Shown one piece after another: positions 15,260 to 22,698 of a DNA stretch of 64,000 bases. Source of the DNA: Streptomyces sp. B3I8 (GTDB taxonomy: Bacteria; Actinomycetota; Actinomycetes; Streptomycetales; Streptomycetaceae). The notes beneath the pieces were generated by a model, which was not told the DNA's origin, did not search any database, and saw nothing but the letters and a program-made list of their open reading frames with translations. The stretch is taken from positions 1,811,501 to 1,875,500 of the forward strand of contig NZ_JAUSYN010000002.1 of assembly GCF_030816915.1 (NCBI RefSeq), given 5' to 3'. The translations under genes were made by a program, and so were the position numbers. Every line of letters starts with the position of its first letter. The stretch's first letter is position 1.

Positions 15260-16423
15260 ATGCCCTCGCCCACCCCTGCCCTCACCCCCGCCCACGCCCG
15301 CATCGCCGTGGTCGGCGCCGGACCCGGCGGTCTGACCTGCGCGCGCGTCCTCCAGCGGCACGGCCTCGCGGTGACCGTGTACGACCGCGACCCGGACGCG
15401 GACTCCCGCGACCAGGGCGGCTCCCTCGACCTGCACGAGGACGACGGTCAGCTCGCCCTGCGCGAGGCCGGCCTGTTGCAGGAGTTCTTCGCGCTCGCCA
15501 GGCCGGAGAGTCAGGAGATGCGGCACCTCGACCCGATGTCCGGACGGCTGCTCGCCCACCACCTGCCCGCCGAGGGCGAGACGGCCGCCCCCGAGATCGA
15601 CCGCGGCCGGCTCCGCGGCCTCCTGCTCCGCTCACTGGCGCCCGGCACCGTCCAGTGGGGCCGCGCGCTCGCCTCGGTCGGCGGGCCGTCCGACGGACCG
15701 CGCACCCTGACGTTCACCGACGGCACGGCCGTCGAGGCGGACCTGGTGATCGGGGCGGACGGCGCGTTCTCCCGTGTCCGCGAGGCCGTCTCACCCGCGA
15801 AGCCGCGCCACACCGGCGTCGGGTTCCTGGAGGCCTGGTTCGATGACATGGAAGGGGTCCACCCCGAGCTGTCCGCCCTGGTCGGCAAGGGCAACGCACA
15901 CGCCGCCGACGGCGAGCGCGGCCTCTTCGCGCAGCGCAACAGCGGCGGCCACATGCGCGTCTACCTCATCCGGAAGACCCCCGTGGACTGGCTCGCCCGG
16001 ATCGGGCTGCGCCCGGAGGACACCGCGGGCATCCGCGCACACCTGCTGCGCGAGTACGCGAACTGGTCGCCGGAGCTGCTGCGGCTGCTCACCGACAACG
16101 ACGGCCCCTACGTCGACCGCCCGATCCTCGCCCTCCCCGTGCCGCACACCTGGGAGCACTCCCCCACCGTCGCACTCCTCGGCGACGCCGCCCACCTCAT
16201 GCCGCCGCTCGGCGTCGGCGTCAACCTCGCCATGCTCGACGCCTGCGAACTCGCCCTCGCCCTGACCCGCTCCACCACGGTCGACGACGCCGTACGCACC
16301 TACGAGAAGACGATGCTCCCCCGCTCCACGGAGACGGCCCGCATGCTCGACGGCGCCGCCGAGTCCCTGCTGGAAGAGCCGACGGCCGAGGACCTCGCCC
16401 GGTTCGGCCACGACCGGCACTGA
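15260..16423 (+). CDS. TetX-like FAD-dependent monooxygenase
   Basis: A 387-residue flavoprotein with the same motif order as the tetracycline-inactivating enzyme TetX. It has GAGPGGLTCARVLQRHG (dinucleotide fold), GGSLDLHEDDGQLALREAGL (TetX has [20 protein letters not shown]), PEIDRGRLRGLLLRSL, ADLVIGADGAFSRVR, and GDAAHLMPPLGVGVN. The resemblance is seen by eye against the remembered TetX sequence; identity is moderate. It probably hydroxylates or otherwise oxidises a polycyclic or aromatic compound with NADPH and O2. It is cytoplasmic with no signal. AGGAG lies 9 nt before the ATG. It is divergent from a TetR-family regulator. Whether it acts on tetracyclines cannot be judged. Confidence 0.88.
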   Translation: MPSPTPALTPAHARIAVVGAGPGGLTCARVLQRHGLAVTVYDRDPDADSRDQGGSLDLHEDDGQLALREAGLLQEFFALARPESQEMRHLDPMSGRLLAHHLPAEGETAAPEIDRGRLRGLLLRSLAPGTVQWGRALASVGGPSDGPRTLTFTDGTAVEADLVIGADGAFSRVREAVSPAKPRHTGVGFLEAWFDDMEGVHPELSALVGKGNAHAADGERGLFAQRNSGGHMRVYLIRKTPVDWLARIGLRPEDTAGIRAHLLREYANWSPELLRLLTDNDGPYVDRPILALPVPHTWEHSPTVALLGDAAHLMPPLGVGVNLAMLDACELALALTRSTTVDDAVRTYEKTMLPRSTETARMLDGAAESLLEEPTAEDLARFGHDRH

Positions 16424-16550
16424 GCGCCGGGGCCACCACGACAGGGGCCCCGCAAGTGAACGCACCGCCACAACCTGGATCACCCGCACTGCCCGGGGAC
16501 GGGCGCCCCCGGTCGGCGTCCGTCCGACGCCCTGCGGGCGACAGCGACAA

Positions 16551-16592
16551 CCACGGGCCGGGTGCGGGATCACTCCCGCACCCGGCCCGTGG
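16551..16592. terminator. Bidirectional terminator between TetX-like gene and glnA2
   Basis: A perfect 19-bp inverted repeat (16551-16569 and 16574-16592) with a 4-nt loop TCAC. It sits between convergent stops, 30 bp beyond the glnA2 stop codon. Confidence 0.85.
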
Positions 16593-16621
16593 CCGTGTCT
16601 CAGACACGCAGCGGCCCGCGC

Positions 16622-17983
16622 CTACAGCACCGGCAGGCTCTTCCGCAGCTCGAACGCGGTGACCTCGCTGCGGTACTCCTCCCACTCCTGCTTCTTGTTG
16701 CGCAGGAAGAAGTCGAAGACGTGTTCGCCGAGGGTCTCGGCGACCAGGTCGCTGCGTTCCATCAGGTCGAGCGCCTCGCCGAGGTTCTGCGGGAGCGGTT
16801 CGATGCCCAGGGCGCGGCGTTCGCCGTCGGTGAGGGCCCAGACGTCGTCCTCGGCGCCGGCCGGGAGTTCGTAGCCCTCCTCGATGCCCTTGAGACCGGC
16901 GGCCAGCAGGACGGCGTAGGAGAGGTAGGGGTTGGCTCCGGAGTCCAGCGAGCGGATCTCGACGCGGGCCGAGCCGGTCTTGCCGGGCTTGTACATGGGC
17001 ACGCGGACCAGGGCCGAGCGGTTGTTGTGGCCCCAGCAGATGTACGACGGGGCCTCGCCGCCGGCGCCGGCCGTGCGGGCGGCGCCGCCCCAGATGCGCT
17101 TGTAGGAGTTGACCCACTGGTTGGAGACGGCCGAGATCTCCGCCGCGTGCCGCAGCAGGCCCGCGATGAAGGAGCGGCCCACCTTGGAGAGCTGGTACTC
17201 CGCGCCGGACTCGTAGAAGGCGTTCCGGTCGCCCTCGAAGAGGGAGAGGTGGGAGTGCATCCCGGAGCCCGGGTACTCCGAGAACGGCTTCGGCATGAAG
17301 GTGGCCTGGAGGCCCTGCTCCAGCGCGACCTGCTTCATGACCAGGCGGAACGTCATGATGTTGTCGGCCGTGGAGAGCGCGTCGGCGTAGCGCAGGTCGA
17401 TCTCCTGCTGGCCGGGGGCGCCCTCGTGGTGGGAGAACTCCACCGAGATGCCCATCGACTCCAGCATGGTGATCGCCTGGCGGCGGAAGTCCATGCCGAT
17501 GGCCTGCGGGGTGTGGTCGAAGTAGCCGGAGTTGTCGGCGGGGGTCGGCCGGCTGCCGTCGACCGGCTTGTGCTTGAGCAGATAGAACTCGATCTCCGGG
17601 TGGGTGTAGAAGGTGAAACCCAGGTCGGAGGCGCGGTTCAGGGCCCGCTTGAGAACGTAGCGGGGGTCGGCGAAGGACGGGGAGCCGTCGGGCATCAGGA
17701 TGTCGCAGAACATCCGGGCCGTGCCGGGGGCCTCCGCGCGCCAGGGGAGGATCTGGAACGTGGACGGGTCCGGCTTGGCGATCATGTCGGACTCGTAGAC
17801 CCGGGCGAAGCCCTCGATCGCCGAGCCGTCGAAGCCGATGCCCTCGTCAAAGGCCTGTTCGAGCTCGGCCGGGGCCACGGCGACGGACTTGAGGAAGCCC
17901 AGCACGTCCGTGAACCACAGGCGTACGAACCGGATGTCGCGCTCCTCCAAGGTCCGGAGCACGAACTCCTGCTGCTTGTCCAT
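16622..17983 (-). CDS. glnA2: Glutamine synthetase-like gamma-glutamylpolyamine synthetase GlnA2
   Basis: A 453-residue type I GS-fold enzyme, chosen start MDKQQEFVLRT with GGAAG upstream (a Met five codons earlier has no usable site). GS motifs: GFDGSAIEGF, the metal and ammonia-side NMHSHLSLF equivalent GSGMHSHLSLF, and NNRSALVRVP. The adenylylation Tyr of GlnA (NLY) is replaced: the sequence reads LPQNLGEAL, so GlnE should not modify it. Gene order matches S. coelicolor SCO2241, described in the literature as ligating glutamate to polyamines rather than ammonia. Substrate here is inferred from that orthology. Confidence 0.9.
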   Translation of the reverse strand: MDKQQEFVLRTLEERDIRFVRLWFTDVLGFLKSVAVAPAELEQAFDEGIGFDGSAIEGFARVYESDMIAKPDPSTFQILPWRAEAPGTARMFCDILMPDGSPSFADPRYVLKRALNRASDLGFTFYTHPEIEFYLLKHKPVDGSRPTPADNSGYFDHTPQAIGMDFRRQAITMLESMGISVEFSHHEGAPGQQEIDLRYADALSTADNIMTFRLVMKQVALEQGLQATFMPKPFSEYPGSGMHSHLSLFEGDRNAFYESGAEYQLSKVGRSFIAGLLRHAAEISAVSNQWVNSYKRIWGGAARTAGAGGEAPSYICWGHNNRSALVRVPMYKPGKTGSARVEIRSLDSGANPYLSYAVLLAAGLKGIEEGYELPAGAEDDVWALTDGERRALGIEPLPQNLGEALDLMERSDLVAETLGEHVFDFFLRNKKQEWEEYRSEVTAFELRKSLPVL

Positions 17984-18438
17984 CTTCCGCTTCCCCATCC
18001 TTGCTGGTCAGGCCGCCGTTTCCGGTGGTGGCGGAACGTACGGTCGGGCACGTGAGCATCCCACCACACCAGCATTTCATCCGCGTTGCGGACCCTCGGC
18101 GGCCCGGCGGCCCTGTTCCGAACGTCACACGTACGGCAGGTGTCCGCACGGGTGCCCTGCTTCGGGGTCATCTTGCCCCCTGAACTGCGCCTTCGTGAAT
18201 GGCCGATCCTGGGCCCCCGCCGCGTTCTTAATTTGCATCTCGGATGCAAGTTTTAATACGGTGCCGGTGGAATCCGGCGGAGCCACCACGATCCACTTCC
18301 TCCGCCGGTGCCCGCCGGGGCCGAAGGGTCCCGGCGGGGCTGTACGGCTCTCCCCCGGGCCGTACGGCCCCTCCCACGGGTCCGTGGGTCCCCACTCGGG
18401 GCTCACGGACCGTCGCTCCGTTACTCAGAGGAGTCCCG
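17984..18438. promoter_or_regulatory. Divergent regulatory region of glnA2 and hmp
   Basis: 455 bp without a gene. It holds the glnA2 promoter region at the left, the NsrR-type dyad at 18233-18249, and a leader of about 190 nt before hmp with two hairpins: GCCCGCCGGG / CCCGGCGGGGC near 18310-18340, and GTACGGC / GCCGTAC at 18342-18365. Whether the leader structures matter is unknown. Confidence 0.5.
18233..18249. promoter_or_regulatory. Putative NsrR operator upstream of hmp
   Basis: TTGCATC-TCG-GATGCAA, a perfect 7-3-7 dyad in an AT-rich stretch (TTAATTTGCAT...GCAAGTTTTAA). It fits the spacing and AT-flanked form of NsrR sites at hmp promoters, and the cognate nsrR gene lies 1.5 kb downstream. 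Confidence 0.75.
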
Positions 18439-19650
18439 ATGCTCTCCGAGCAGTCCGCAGCCACCGTCCGTGCCACGCTTCCCGCCGTCGGCGCGGCGAT
18501 CGGCGACATCACCGAGCGCTTCTACGGACGGCTCTTCGCCGCCCGTCCGGAGCTGCTGCGCGACCTGTTCAACCGCGGCAACCAGGCCGCCGGCACGCAG
18601 AAGCAGGCGCTGGCCGGCTCGATCGCCGCCTTCGCCACCCACCTGGTCGACAACCCCGAGCAGCGCCCCGACCTGATGCTGCGCCGGATAGCGCACAAGC
18701 ACGCCTCGCTCGGCATCCGGCCGGAGCAGTACCCGATCGTCCACGAGCACCTGTTCGCCGCCATCGCCGAGGTGCTCGGCGAGGCGGTCACCGAGGAGGT
18801 CGCCGCCGCGTGGACGGAGGTCTACTGGCTGATGGCGAACGCCCTGATCGCCATCGAGCGGACGCTGTACGCGCAGAGCGGGGAGGACGGGGCGCGGGAG
18901 TGGAAGGTCGTCGAGCGGATCGACGAGACCGCGGACGTCGCCACGTTCCGGCTGCGCCCCGCCGACGACGGGCCCGTGCCGGCCTACCGGGCCGGGCAGT
19001 ACGTCTCGGTCGGCGTGCGGCTCGCGGACGGGGCGCGGCAGATCCGGCAGTACAGCCTGACGGCGGCACCGGGTTCGCCGGTGCGGCAGTTCGCGGTCAA
19101 GCGGGTGCCGGGGGACGCGCTCACGCCGGAGGGCGAGGTCTCCAACCACCTGCACGCACAGGTGCGCGTGGGTGATGTGCTGGAGCTGTCCGCGCCGTAC
19201 GGCGACCTCGTGCTGGAGGGCACCGACGCGCCGCTGCTGCTCGCCTCCGCCGGGATCGGGGTGACCCCGATGATCGCGATGCTGGAGCAGCTCTCGCTCG
19301 GTGAGCACGCGGGGCGGGTGACCGTGGTGCACGCCGACCGGTCGCCGGCGGCGCACGCGCTGCGGGGGGATCACGCGGCGTACGCGGCGAAGCTGGCGGA
19401 CGGGGAGGCGGTGTTCTTCTACGAGGAGGACGCGGAGGGGGCGGGACGGCCCGGTCTGGTCGACCTCGGCGCGGTCGAGGTGGGGCCGGGAACGGTGGCC
19501 TACCTGTGCGGGCCGTTGCCGTTCATGCGGGTGGTGCGGGAGCAGTTGCTCCGCAAGGGGGTTGCGGCGGCGGACATCCACTACGAGGTGTTCGGGCCGG
19601 ACCTGTGGCTGGCGAAGGACGCGGGCGCGGACGTGGCTGCGGCGGCCTGA
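18439..19650 (+). CDS. hmp: Flavohemoglobin nitric oxide dioxygenase
   Basis: A 403-residue cytoplasmic enzyme that oxidises NO to nitrate with O2 and NAD(P)H. The N-terminal globin domain (about 1-140) has the distal Tyr29 and Gln54 and the proximal His88 in AHKHASLGI. The FAD domain carries RQYSLTAAPGS, and the NAD domain carries ASAGIGVTPMIAML. Length is standard for Hmp. GAGGAG lies 6 nt before the ATG. Expression is probably released by NO through the NsrR dyad at 18233. It is convergent with nsrR across a hairpin element. Confidence 0.95.
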   Translation: MLSEQSAATVRATLPAVGAAIGDITERFYGRLFAARPELLRDLFNRGNQAAGTQKQALAGSIAAFATHLVDNPEQRPDLMLRRIAHKHASLGIRPEQYPIVHEHLFAAIAEVLGEAVTEEVAAAWTEVYWLMANALIAIERTLYAQSGEDGAREWKVVERIDETADVATFRLRPADDGPVPAYRAGQYVSVGVRLADGARQIRQYSLTAAPGSPVRQFAVKRVPGDALTPEGEVSNHLHAQVRVGDVLELSAPYGDLVLEGTDAPLLLASAGIGVTPMIAMLEQLSLGEHAGRVTVVHADRSPAAHALRGDHAAYAAKLADGEAVFFYEEDAEGAGRPGLVDLGAVEVGPGTVAYLCGPLPFMRVVREQLLRKGVAAADIHYEVFGPDLWLAKDAGADVAAAA

Positions 19651-19790
19651 CGGGGGTTCTCGCCCCCGCCGCCCTCACCCTTCCCGCCCCCGGACCCCCA
19701 GAAGATCGCACAGTTCCCCGCGCCCCTGATCAGGGGCGCGGGGCTGTGCCGATACGCGGCTCCGCCGCGTGGGCGGCGAGAAAACCCCGG
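19651..19790 (+). repeat. Dispersed hairpin element, copy B
   Basis: It begins with TCTCGCCCCCGCCGCCCTC, then a CTTCCCGCCCCC tract, CACAGTTCCCCGCG and a perfect 28-bp dyad (19716-19743, centre CTGATCAG). It fills the gap between convergent hmp and nsrR, so it may terminate both. The 8-bp first hairpin seen in copies A, C and D is missing here. Confidence 0.7.
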
Positions 19791-19798
19791 GCTCGCCC

Positions 19799-20269
19799 CT
19801 ACGCCGGCGCCCCCACCCCCGGAAGCCCCAGGAGCAGCGGCCCCGTGGGGGACGCGACCATGTCTTCCACAGTGAGCGGATCCAGGCTCGCGTAGAACGC
19901 CTCCTGGGCCCGCCGCAGCGCGCCCCGCAGCATGCAGTCCGAGCGGAGCGGACACGGCGGGGTCCCGGCCCCGCCCCCGTCGCAGTCGACCACGTCGGTC
20001 ACGCCGTCCGCGCCCGCGCCCTCGAAGGCTCGTACGATCCCGCCGACCGACGCCGTCCGCCCCGCCTCCGTGACCGAGAGCCCCCCGCCCCTCCCCCGGC
20101 GCGCCGCGAGCAGCCCCCGGTGCTGGAGTTCGGCGACGACCTTCGCGGCATGCGTGTACGGCACGTCCATGTCCGCCGCGACCTCGCGGGTCGTGGGGCT
20201 GGAGTCGCCGGCGACGGCGAGTCTCATCAGGACGCGCAGCGCCAGGTCGGTGGAGCGCAGAAGCCGCAT
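19799..20269 (-). CDS. nsrR: Rrf2-family iron-sulfur nitric oxide sensor NsrR
   Basis: A 156-residue regulator; start MRLLRSTDLALRV at 20269. The winged helix includes TTREVAADMDVPYTHAAKV. Three Cys (96, 106, 112) in the CDGGG...CPLRSDC region plus Asp8 match the [4Fe-4S] ligand set described for S. coelicolor NsrR, although the first Cys spacing is four residues longer. NO destroys the cluster and lifts repression of hmp. A dyad at 20285-20301 just upstream of its own start suggests autoregulation. A longer frame to 20356 crosses this dyad and was rejected. Confidence 0.9.
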   Translation of the reverse strand: MRLLRSTDLALRVLMRLAVAGDSSPTTREVAADMDVPYTHAAKVVAELQHRGLLAARRGRGGGLSVTEAGRTASVGGIVRAFEGAGADGVTDVVDCDGGGAGTPPCPLRSDCMLRGALRRAQEAFYASLDPLTVEDMVASPTGPLLLGLPGVGAPA

Positions 20270-20284
20270 CCCCTCAGCGTAAAT

Positions 20285-20301
20285 AATGCGCATCACGCAT
20301 T
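20285..20301. promoter_or_regulatory. Putative NsrR operator upstream of nsrR
   Basis: AATGCG-CATCA-CGCATT, a 6-5-6 dyad 16 bp upstream of the nsrR start, within an AT-rich patch. It is weaker than the hmp site but of the same general form. Confidence 0.55.
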
Positions 20302-20559
20302 CAACTTTTTCGTCGCCTCCGGCACCTCCCGGACATTTGCCCCACGCTTTCCCCACGACTCCCGCTCCCCGCCTTCACACACCCCGCCCCGCCGCTCCCC
20401 TCGTTCCCTGATCCCACCCAAACCCCCATCAATCCACGGCACTTGGGCTCTTCTTGGCCATTCCATTCCCCTGACATGAACCGATCATCGAAAGAGTGGC
20501 CGGGATCGTGCGCTCGACATGCGACGAAACATGCGAAGAACCGCATCGCAGGGGGTTTT

Positions 20560-22500
20560 ATGAGATCCACTCGCGCCACCGCGCGCGCCGGGCTGAGCCT
20601 GGCAGCGACACTGCCGCTGCTCGCCGGGGCCCTGGCACTCGGCTCGCCCGCGGCCCACGCCGCGGACGGCGGCCGGCACTCACTGGCGGGTACCAAGCCG
20701 GTATGGGCCAAGAGCTCGACCGACAAGGGCTCCACCAGCGACAGCTCCAAGGTCTCCGTCCGCGTCTACCTGGCCGGTCGGGACGCCGCAGGTCTGCGGG
20801 CGTACGCGAAGGCCGTGTCCGACCCGGACTCCGCCTCGTACGGCAAGTACCTCTCGGCGAAGCAGGCCGACGCCCGCTACGGCGCCACGAAGGCCCAGGT
20901 CGCCGCCGTCACCGACTGGCTGAAGTCCGCCGGTCTGACGGTCACCGGCACCACCCGGCACTACCTCTCCGTCACCGGTGACGTGGCCGCCGCCGAGAAG
21001 GCCTTCGGCACCCAGCTCCACAACTACGCCAAGGGCAAGAAGACCTACCGCGCCCCGGCCGCCGACGCCTCCGTTCCCACCGCGCTCGACGGCGCCGTCC
21101 TCACCGTCACCGGCCTGGACAACGCCCCGCACAAGGCGACTCACAGCGACACCCTGCCGCCGCCGGACGCGGTGTTCCGCAACGCCGGGCCGTTCTCCTC
21201 CTACTACGGCTCGAACACGGCCTCCTCGCTGCCGAAGGCGTACGGACAGAAGATCCCGTACGCGGTCGAGGGCTACACCGGCAAGCAGCTCCGCGCGGCG
21301 TACGGCGCGGGCAAGGCGACCGGCAAGGGCGTGCGGGTCGCCATCACCGACGCCTACGCCTCCCCGACCATCGCCTCGGACGCGGCCACCTACGCCCGCA
21401 AGCACGGCGACGCGTCGTACGGGCGCGGCCAGTTGAACCAGGTGCTGCCGAGCGAGTACACGCGGACCGAGGAGTGCGGGGCGGCCGGCTGGTACGGCGA
21501 GGAGACCCTCGACGTCGAGGCCGTGCACGCGGTCGCGCCGAAGGCGGACCTCGTCTACGTCGGCGCCGCCTCCTGCTACGACAACGACCTGCTCGACTCG
21601 CTCGGCAAGATCGTCGACGGGCACCTGGCCGACATCGTCTCCAACTCCTGGGGCGACATCGAGGCCAACCAGACCCCGGACCTGGCCGCCGCCTACGACC
21701 AGGTGTTCCAGCTCGGCGCGATCGAGGGCATCGGCTTCTACTTCTCCTCCGGCGACAACGGCGACGAGGTCGCCAACACCGGGACGAAGCAGGTCGACAC
21801 CCCGGCCAACTCCGCCTGGGTGACGGCGGTCGGCGGCACCTCGCTCGCCGTCGGCAAGCACGACAAGTATCTGTGGGAGACCGGCTGGGGCACCGAGCGG
21901 GCCGCCCTGTCGGACGACGGCCGCAGCTGGGCCGACTTCCCCGGCGCGTTCACCTCGGGCGCCGGCGGTGGCACCAGCCGTACCGTGGCGCAGCCGTACT
22001 ACCAGCGCGGTGTGGTCCCGTCCGCGCTCGCCGATGCGAACGGAACGGGCGCTCCGATGCGCACGGTTCCGGACATCTCCGCGATCGCCGACCCCAACAC
22101 CGGCTTCAAGGTGGGTCAGACGCAGGCCTTCCCGGACGGCTCCTACCGGTACTCCGAGTACCGCATCGGCGGCACCTCGCTGGCCGCCCCGGTGATCGCG
22201 GGCGTCCAGGCGCTCGCGCAGCAGAACCGCGGCGGCCGGGCGATCGGCTTCGCCAACCCGGCGATCTACGACCGCTACGGCTCGAAGGTCTACCACGACG
22301 TGGTGGACAGGCCGACCGGCAAGGACCTCGCGGTCGCTCGCGTGGACTTCGCCAACTCCGTCGACGCGTCGGAGGGTCTGATCACCTCGGTGCGCAGCCT
22401 CGGCAAGGACAGCTCGCTGAAGGCGGTGCGCGGCTACGACCCGGTGACGGGCGTCGGGTCGCCGAGGGACGGCTACGTGTCGTCGTACCGGCGGCACTGA
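20560..22500 (+). CDS. Secreted S53-family (sedolisin/kumamolisin) serine-carboxyl peptidase
   Basis: A 646-residue secreted pro-protease; the ATG at 20560 follows GGGGGTTTT. The signal peptide (about 1-35) ends SPAAHA. A pro-domain (about 60-190) has the Pro-kumamolisin fold pattern SYGKYLSAKQADARYG. The catalytic domain has the Glu/Asp pair (EETLDVEA; Glu314 and Asp318), the oxyanion Asp399 in SSGDNGDE and nucleophile Ser540 in GGTSLAAP. SNSWGDIEANQ is also typical. Such enzymes degrade proteins at acid pH outside the cell. It is a lone gene, followed by a repeat and a terminator. Confidence 0.93.
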   Translation: MRSTRATARAGLSLAATLPLLAGALALGSPAAHAADGGRHSLAGTKPVWAKSSTDKGSTSDSSKVSVRVYLAGRDAAGLRAYAKAVSDPDSASYGKYLSAKQADARYGATKAQVAAVTDWLKSAGLTVTGTTRHYLSVTGDVAAAEKAFGTQLHNYAKGKKTYRAPAADASVPTALDGAVLTVTGLDNAPHKATHSDTLPPPDAVFRNAGPFSSYYGSNTASSLPKAYGQKIPYAVEGYTGKQLRAAYGAGKATGKGVRVAITDAYASPTIASDAATYARKHGDASYGRGQLNQVLPSEYTRTEECGAAGWYGEETLDVEAVHAVAPKADLVYVGAASCYDNDLLDSLGKIVDGHLADIVSNSWGDIEANQTPDLAAAYDQVFQLGAIEGIGFYFSSGDNGDEVANTGTKQVDTPANSAWVTAVGGTSLAVGKHDKYLWETGWGTERAALSDDGRSWADFPGAFTSGAGGGTSRTVAQPYYQRGVVPSALADANGTGAPMRTVPDISAIADPNTGFKVGQTQAFPDGSYRYSEYRIGGTSLAAPVIAGVQALAQQNRGGRAIGFANPAIYDRYGSKVYHDVVDRPTGKDLAVARVDFANSVDASEGLITSVRSLGKDSSLKAVRGYDPVTGVGSPRDGYVSSYRRH

Positions 22501-22506
22501 GTTCTT

Positions 22507-22588
22507 GACGGTCCTGAGGTTTTGACGGTCCTGAGGTTTTGACGGTCTTGAGCGCTTGCGTTCCTGACGGTCCTGACGGTTCTGACGG
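22507..22588. repeat. Tandem GACGGTCCTGA repeats downstream of the S53 protease
   Basis: A 17-bp unit (GACGGTCCTGAGGTTTT) occurs at 22507 and 22524, followed by degraded copies of TGACGGTCCTGA up to the terminator stem. It is noncoding. Confidence 0.7.
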
Positions 22589-22628
22589 CCCCCGTGTCCC
22601 CGCCGGTTCGGCAGGGACACGGGGGCCG
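22586..22628 (+). terminator. Terminator-like hairpin
   Basis: A perfect 15-bp inverted repeat (22586-22600 and 22614-22628) with a 13-nt loop. It ends the S53 protease transcript, 70 bp before the multicopper oxidase. Confidence 0.85.
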
Positions 22629-22698
22629 TGCTCACCCGGCCGGAGCAACACGCGTTTCGTGCGCGTGCGCACGCCTTCGCAAGTAGTGCAATTCGGTC

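Noticed and set aside
14507..15562. TetR gene extended to 15562
   Set aside because: The added 147 residues are antisense to the TetX-like gene and cross the divergent promoter and stem-loop.
18439..18480. hmp start at 18244
   Set aside because: The longer frame begins inside the NsrR dyad and adds residues unlike a globin; the ATG at 18439 has a GAGGAG site and gives the standard length.
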